Source: Clostridiales bacterium (GTDB taxonomy: Bacteria; Bacillota_A; Clostridia; Oscillospirales; Oscillospiraceae). From it: DNA of 9,666 bases. Position numbers and translations under genes: made by a program. The notes beneath the pieces were generated by a model that did no database searches, was not told the DNA's origin, and saw only the letters and a list, made by a program, of their open reading frames with translations. The stretch is from NCBI GenBank assembly GCA_019417795.1, contig DXUR01000075.1, positions 1 through 9,666 of the forward strand. The letters are read 5' to 3'. Shown piece after piece: positions 6,679 to 9,666 of the stretch. The first letter of the stretch is position 1. Each line of letters begins with the position of its first letter.

Positions 6679-6716
6679 AAAAATCCCCAGCGGCAAATAC
6701 TTTTACCGCTGGGGAT
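6679..6716 (-). terminator. Second leader hairpin, terminator-like, just before tet(W)
   Basis: ATCCCCAGCGG (6683-6693) and CCGCTGGGGAT (6706-6716) are perfect 11-bp reverse complements around a 12-nt loop. TTTTT follows on the minus strand at 6679-6683. It lies between the leader ORFs and the tet(W) ribosome site, so transcripts must read through it. Confidence 0.8.
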
Positions 6717-6754
6717 CATGACTTCGGATACATAGAAACGCATTCAGCTAACAT
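6716..6754 (-). CDS. Possible second leader ORF, 12 codons
   Basis: MLAECVSMYPKS ends on the first base of the second terminator-like hairpin. The position suits ribosome-controlled folding of that hairpin, but the ribosome site (GGATAACGG) is poor, so translation is doubtful. Confidence 0.25.
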   Translation of the reverse strand: MLAECVSMYPKS

Positions 6755-6774
6755 GAGCCGTTATCCGTCACGAT

Positions 6775-6875
6775 ATTTGATAAAAAGGCAAAAGCATTCT
6801 TAAATTGGGTACAAAAACCAAGCCCCTGCAAGGGGCAATTATTTTTGTGCCCATTATCAAATTTTATTTAAGAAT
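6775..6875 (-). promoter_or_regulatory. Transcription attenuator in the tet(W) leader
   Basis: Nested arms are visible. 6866-6875 pairs with 6796-6805 (ATTTAAGAAT and ATTCTTAAAT on the plus strand). 6842-6852 pairs with 6807-6817 (one mismatch). An inner GCCCCT/AGGGGC hairpin spans 6822-6836. On the minus strand a T-rich run follows the outer arm. A competing pair, 6854-6862 with 6775-6783 (TTATCAAAT and ATTTGATAA), would use bases of that T-run and break the outer stem. The outer arm overlaps the leader peptide codons, so a ribosome stalled there would prevent terminator formation. Leader attenuation is established for tet(M). Here it is inferred from sequence. Confidence 0.75.
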
Positions 6876-6887
6876 ACCTTGCCGCAT
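6864..6887 (-). CDS. tet(W) leader peptide MRQGILK
   Basis: A 7-codon ORF lies 10 nt after GAGGAG (6898-6903) and about 25 nt after the expected transcription start. Its last codons form one arm (6866-6875) of the attenuator stem, which is the arrangement expected of a drug-sensing leader. Confidence 0.65.
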   Translation of the reverse strand: MRQGILK

Positions 6888-6919
6888 GTTGAATAGACTC
6901 CTCAAATCAGGATGACAGC

Positions 6920-6948
6920 AGTATAGCATAGCACACTCTAAAATGCAA
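6920..6948 (-). promoter_or_regulatory. Sigma70-type promoter of tet(W)
   Basis: On the minus strand TTGCAT (6943-6948) and TATACT (6920-6925) are separated by exactly 17 bp. Start of transcription near 6912 gives a leader of about 265 nt containing the leader peptide and both hairpins. Confidence 0.88.
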
Positions 6949-6973
6949 GAAGTTTTTACCCGCTGTCCCAAAT

Positions 6974-7010
6974 AAATCAGGAGGGCATTCACCGGGACAC
7001 CCTCCGATTT
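6974..7010. terminator. Terminator-like stem between tnpV remnant and tet(W) promoter
   Basis: AAATC-a-GGAGGG (6974-6985) pairs with CCCTCC-GATTT (7000-7010), with one bulged base. TGTCCC (6964-6969) and GGGACA (6994-6999) offer a competing pairing. The T-run on the minus side is short, so termination of mob transcripts here would be weak. Confidence 0.45.
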
Positions 7011-7016
7011 GGGGCC

Positions 7017-7131
7017 TCATGCGCAAATAATTTCTGTGTCCACGATTTCCGCCGCACACGCCCGAATATTGTTAGTCCCTCTGCAACTCATACCACAGAC
7101 CGTTGCCCTCGTCAAAGATGTACTTTTCCAT
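7017..7131 (-). pseudogene. tnpV: Internally deleted tnpV remnant
   Basis: The ATG at 7129-7131 follows GGAGG (7139-7143) at 7 nt spacing and encodes MEKYIFDEGNGLWYELQRD before a TAA at 7072-7074. This matches the N-terminus of TnpV, a small protein first described in Tn4451-type clostridial transposons, as I remember it. Shifted by one frame and starting inside that TAA, NNIRACAAEIVDTEIICA runs to a TGA at 7017-7019. It resembles the TnpV C-terminus. The middle of the gene, roughly 80-90 codons, is missing, and the two ends are joined out of frame. The remnant sits between the relaxase and tet(W), the usual place of tnpV beside cargo genes in such elements. A 19-residue peptide may still be made. 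Identification rests on memory of the family, not on a search. Confidence 0.75.
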
Positions 7132-7154
7132 GAAATTACCTCCATTTTTTGTGA

Positions 7155-8498
7155 TTATCGTGCGCCTACCCTTATTTTTGACCTTGCACCCCATTTCTGC
7201 TCCTTTTCGACCTGTTCCTGCTGGTAAGCTGCCTCCAGTATCCTGTCCGCCTGTTCCGGGCCAATGGCCCGTCTGACCCGCTCATAGTCCCTGACTTGCC
7301 CTTTCAAGCCGTCCCTCTCGGCACAAACCTCATAAATCCTGGCTGACAGGGAGCCGTTCTTACTGACCTCACGATCATAGGCGCTCTGCAACCGCTCAAA
7401 CTTGCTCTTGAGGTCGAAGTAGGCCCGGTAGACGGAGCGCAGCACCTTGACGATCTTCTCCCAAAGGGGCTTGGCCTTTTTCTCCCGGTAGGACTTGGCC
7501 GATTCCAGCGGCCCCGCCTCCGGCAGCGTCCGCTCCGGGTCGTCGGAGAAGTCCGCCGCCAGTTTCTCCATGCCCTTGAGCAAGGGCGCTACATCGTCCA
7601 GCTTAGCCCTGGCCTGGGCCGCTTTCTTCTCAGCTGATGCTGCCTCCTTATTCTTTTTGTCGGCCTCAACCTGGGCCAGCGCCGACACCTCTTGAAGCTG
7701 TGCAAGCCGTTCCTGCTCACGCTCCGTCTTGAACTGCGTAACAGTCAAATGTTCTTCGGAACTACCACGTTCCCCACGCTCTACATCGTCATAGCCAGCG
7801 GAGCGCATATGCTCAAAGAAATCATCTTGCAGGACACTGTACGACTTTCGTAGAACGGGTTTGCCCTTAGCTGTGCGTAACGGCTCCCCGGTAGTTTCGT
7901 CCAGAATGGGCTTGGACGCCCACTTCTTGCTCATGCTCACCTGCATGATCGTTTCCTTGACCTTGCCCACCAGGGACTTGTCCTTGCACCGCTTTGTCCA
8001 GCGTATCTCCTTCTCCACTACCGGGATATAAACCACATGGAGGTGGTAGTGGTACACGTCCTCCCCCAGCGCCTCGGACATGGCCCGGTTGCGCTCGTCA
8101 GCGTGCATGACCGCCGACAAAATATACTGCTCTCCGCCCACGATTTTGATTGCGGCTTTATAGGCTTCGGTGTAAAATTGTTTTGCGAAGTCATACCCGC
8201 CGTGATTGTAGAAGTAAGCGGAGTTTACATCAAAGACCAACTCACCGTATCGAAAGGCATCCTCCTTGATGCCACGGGTGGAGATCACGCCGTCGGCCTC
8301 CATTTGAGCAAACATCTCCCGATACCCGGCAGACGGGGTTTTGAAATGGACATTGAGCGGCGTCCGCTCCAGTACAATGTCCTGATTGACATAGGAATCC
8401 TTCTCACGCTCGTTGTGCTGCTGGGTGTTACCGATCTTGGTTTCGGTCAGCCTCATATTTCTTGCGTTGGTACGGTCAATACCGTCGCCTCTCGCCAT
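7155..8498 (-). CDS. MobV/Pre-type relaxase (plasmid recombination/mobilization protein)
   Basis: This is a 447-residue relaxase that would nick oriT and pilot the DNA strand during conjugative mobilization with help from another element's transfer machinery. It begins MARGDGIDRTNARNMRLTET. Motif I (HNERE, then YVNQDI) lies at about residues 28-41. The metal-binding/catalytic motif is split between HADE (132-135) and YHYHLHVVYIPV (149-160), with a longer spacer than in pMV158 MobM. Residues about 255-310 and 350-435 are charged and heptad-like, as in the coiled-coil tails of this family. The ATG at 8496-8498 has AGGAGG 10 nt upstream. A TTG two codons earlier is only 4 nt away and less likely. 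A matching oriT-like region lies about 75 bp upstream. It is related to the TnpZ mobilization proteins of Tn4451-type elements. Confidence 0.92.
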   Translation of the reverse strand: MARGDGIDRTNARNMRLTETKIGNTQQHNEREKDSYVNQDIVLERTPLNVHFKTPSAGYREMFAQMEADGVISTRGIKEDAFRYGELVFDVNSAYFYNHGGYDFAKQFYTEAYKAAIKIVGGEQYILSAVMHADERNRAMSEALGEDVYHYHLHVVYIPVVEKEIRWTKRCKDKSLVGKVKETIMQVSMSKKWASKPILDETTGEPLRTAKGKPVLRKSYSVLQDDFFEHMRSAGYDDVERGERGSSEEHLTVTQFKTEREQERLAQLQEVSALAQVEADKKNKEAASAEKKAAQARAKLDDVAPLLKGMEKLAADFSDDPERTLPEAGPLESAKSYREKKAKPLWEKIVKVLRSVYRAYFDLKSKFERLQSAYDREVSKNGSLSARIYEVCAERDGLKGQVRDYERVRRAIGPEQADRILEAAYQQEQVEKEQKWGARSKIRVGAR

Positions 8499-8508
8499 AG
8501 GCAAAAAT

Positions 8509-8514
8509 CCTCCT
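8509..8514 (-). promoter_or_regulatory. Ribosome binding site of the relaxase
   Basis: AGGAGG sits 10 nt from the ATG at 8498 and 4 nt from the alternative TTG at 8504, favouring the ATG. Confidence 0.7.
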
Positions 8515-8560
8515 GTTTCAGATGTTGGGTTGTTGAAAGAGGACGGGGGTTCGGGGGAGG

Positions 8561-8629
8561 CACTTCCTGCAGGAAGTGTAATAACCCACTATGACACTTT
8601 CATCCCTTCGGTCTGCAAAGTGTCGTGGG
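8561..8629 (-). other. MobV-type origin of transfer (oriT) with predicted nick region
   Basis: On the minus strand CATAGTGGGTTA (8582-8593) resembles the pMV158-type nick region, in which cleavage occurs in TAGTGTG/TTA. It is flanked by AAGTGT/ACACTT arms (8574-8579 and 8594-8599). A competing stem pairs 8585-8600 with 8617-8629 (13 bp, with a 3-nt bulge at 8590-8592). An 18-bp perfect palindrome CACTTCCTGCAGGAAGTG lies at 8561-8578. Overlapping inverted repeats sharing one arm are typical of MobV oriTs, and the site lies just upstream of the relaxase gene. The exact nick is a prediction. Confidence 0.75.
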
Positions 8630-8645
8630 CTCTCCGAGGGGGTGT

Positions 8646-8714
8646 GGGGGCTTTGCCCCCGGCAACTGCGGTTGCCTCCCCCAGCAGGGCCGCCCTTTGA
8701 AAAGGGCACCCTGC
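8646..8714. repeat. Cluster of three GC-rich hairpins between oriT and ATPase
   Basis: GGGGGC/GCCCCC (8646-8660, loop TTT), GGCAAC/GTTGCC (8661-8676, loop TGCG) and a nested stem are adjacent. The nested stem has outer arms 8684-8689 and 8709-8714 and an inner GCCCTTT/AAAGGGC at 8692-8707. None has a T-run. They may structure the intergenic mRNA or the single-stranded transfer DNA. The rest of 8520-8740 outside oriT has no convincing gene. Confidence 0.65.
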
Positions 8715-8739
8715 ACCCCGCCTAAACTTTGCTGCTCCC

Positions 8740-8823
8740 CGTGACAGCCGTGACGACCGTGACGATGTTTCAGACACCGCCGCCACTCTCAAAAAAGCCG
8801 TCACAGCCGTCACGGTCGTCACG
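8740..8823. repeat. Mirrored arrays of 9-bp repeats after the second ATPase gene
   Basis: Left array 8740-8766: CGTGACAGC, CGTGACGAC, CGTGACGAT. Right array 8797-8823: GCCGTCACA, GCCGTCACG, GTCGTCACG. CGTGACGACCGTGACG and CGTCACGGTCGTCACG are exact 16-bp reverse complements. The right array overlaps the ATPase stop codon. The spacer is 30 bp. This is the counterpart of 462-535. Confidence 0.8.
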
Positions 8824-9666
8824 CCTGGGACGGTTCCAGCGTCAGGCTGATACTTCTCCCGGCGTGGCTCCTGCTGTTCTCATAGCGGATGTGGTAGTCT
8901 ATCAGCAGCTTCCCGGCCCGGACGTTTAGCCGCATCGCCAGGGCGTTGGGCTTCATGTCGGTCTGGAGCGCCGCTACCAGCTCGGTGGCCGTACCACCCC
9001 AGGTCGGCTTCTCCGCCGTCACAAGGGCGGCTATGGCCTCCAGCACCGGGTCGGGCGGCTCTGTCCATGCCTCCGTTTCCGTACGCTCCAGCGTCCATAT
9101 CAGCCGTTCCTTGTCCCTGGTAAGATAGAATCGCTGGTCTTGCTGGTCACGCCCGGCCACGTCCAGAACGGCGCTGCCGTCTGTCCGCTTCTCCTTTTGA
9201 AGAAGAAAGGCCCCGTCCGCCGCTCCCAGCAGACCGTTGGTGCCGGAGATCATATCGAATTTGTCATCTGCCTGTTGCTTTCGAGTGTGGTGTACCAGCA
9301 GGAGGCAGACGCCGCAATCATCGGCAAGGCGTTTCAGCTTACCCACCACCTCGTAATCGTTGGCGTAGCTGTACTTATCCCCACCAGGCTCCCGGATTTT
9401 CTGGAGGGTGTCAATGATAATCAGCTTGGTGTTCGGGTGTTCCCGGACGAACTTCTTTAGCTGTTCCTCCAGGCCAACGCCAAGCTGTTTGGCGTAGACC
9501 GCAAAGAGCAGATTGTCGGTGCCCTCTGTGCCGAACATTCGGTATAGCCGCCCCTGCAAGCGGCGGTGGTCGTCCTCCAACGCCAGATAGAGGACAGTCC
9601 CCTTGTGGACAGGGTAGCCCCACAGGGGGAGGCCCATGCTGACATGGTAGGCAAGCTGGGCCATCA
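8819..9666 (-). CDS. RepA-like P-loop ATPase, 5' end beyond the right edge
   Basis: This partial protein of about 282 residues is a clear homologue of the ATPase at 540-1712, aligned throughout. It shares TVLYLALEDD, LIIIDTLQKIREPGG, a Walker B aspartate, LLVHHTRKQ, the MISGTNGLLG loop, GRDQQDQ and a C-terminal DYHIRYENSR region. The Met near the edge corresponds to residue 110 of the other copy, just after Walker A, so roughly 110 N-terminal residues including Walker A lie outside the window. It probably serves as a helicase-like replication or mobilization factor for the element carrying the relaxase and tet(W). Codons are more GC-rich than in the other copy, indicating divergent origin rather than recent duplication. 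The stop codon lies within the right 9-bp array and overlaps as GTGA a 77-codon ORF. Confidence 0.88.
   Translation of the reverse strand, partial: MAQLAYHVSMGLPLWGYPVHKGTVLYLALEDDHRRLQGRLYRMFGTEGTDNLLFAVYAKQLGVGLEEQLKKFVREHPNTKLIIIDTLQKIREPGGDKYSYANDYEVVGKLKRLADDCGVCLLLVHHTRKQQADDKFDMISGTNGLLGAADGAFLLQKEKRTDGSAVLDVAGRDQQDQRFYLTRDKERLIWTLERTETEAWTEPPDPVLEAIAALVTAEKPTWGGTATELVAALQTDMKPNALAMRLNVRAGKLLIDYHIRYENSRSHAGRSISLTLEPSQA

Larger units (their letters stand above)
4501..9666. mobile_element. Element B: mobilizable resistance element with tet(W) (partial)
   Basis: Helicase-like ATPase, oriT, MobV-type relaxase, tnpV remnant and tet(W) lie in one orientation. No recombinase is visible inside the window. 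The right end is outside it and the left boundary is inferred from the possible att core. Confidence 0.45.

Noticed and set aside
6441..6743. 100-codon minus-strand ORF beginning MRFYVSEVM in the tet(W) leader
   Set aside because: It runs through the terminator hairpin and overlaps the tet(W) start in another frame, with no ribosome site.
8646..8714. Intrinsic terminator upstream of the relaxase
   Set aside because: The stems are strong but no T-run follows on either strand.
1..9666. Novel antiphage defence system or biosynthetic cluster
   Set aside because: Every well-supported gene belongs to integration, mobilization, replication, regulation or tetracycline resistance. No nuclease, toxin-antitoxin pair or biosynthetic enzyme is visible.

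Overview
The window is accessory DNA from a mobile-element region of a gut-type Firmicute. The likely source is a clostridial lineage such as Oscillospiraceae or Lachnospiraceae, inferred from the gene families, the strong AGGAGG ribosome sites and a Tet(W)-type ribosomal protection gene. No housekeeping gene is visible. Nearly everything is read on the minus strand. The only convincing plus-strand gene is a Cro/CI-type regulator at 3735-4265.

Element A (about 1-4500) looks like an integrative mobilizable element. A divergent intergenic region (about 3500-3734) separates the regulator from a tightly packed minus-strand operon. The operon runs: 69-residue ORF, Xis, tyrosine integrase, MobC-like ribbon-helix-helix protein, RepA-like ATPase, 84-residue small protein, then a frame that runs off the left edge. 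Four of the junctions overlap or are 1 nt apart. A bidirectional terminator follows the regulator, then about 400 bp without a convincing gene. That stretch holds integrase-arm-like repeats and a 12-bp sequence matching the 3' end expected of guaA (Glu-Trp-Glu-stop), which may be an attachment site.

Element B (about 4500-9666) carries, in transcription order, a RepA-like ATPase (cut by the right edge), an oriT-like region, a MobV/Pre-type relaxase, an internally deleted tnpV remnant, and a tet(W)-type gene. The tet gene has its own sigma70 promoter, a 7-codon leader peptide and attenuator hairpins. Its product looks like a divergent relative of classical Tet(W).

The two ATPases are clear homologues in the same orientation, so the window probably spans the junction of two related mobilizable elements. 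The least explained feature is shared by both. Directly after each ATPase stop codon lies a mirrored pair of arrays, three 9-bp repeats on each side of a spacer. The repeat sequence differs between the elements but the architecture is the same. These may be iterons, an origin for the helicase-like ATPase, or a conserved RNA hairpin.
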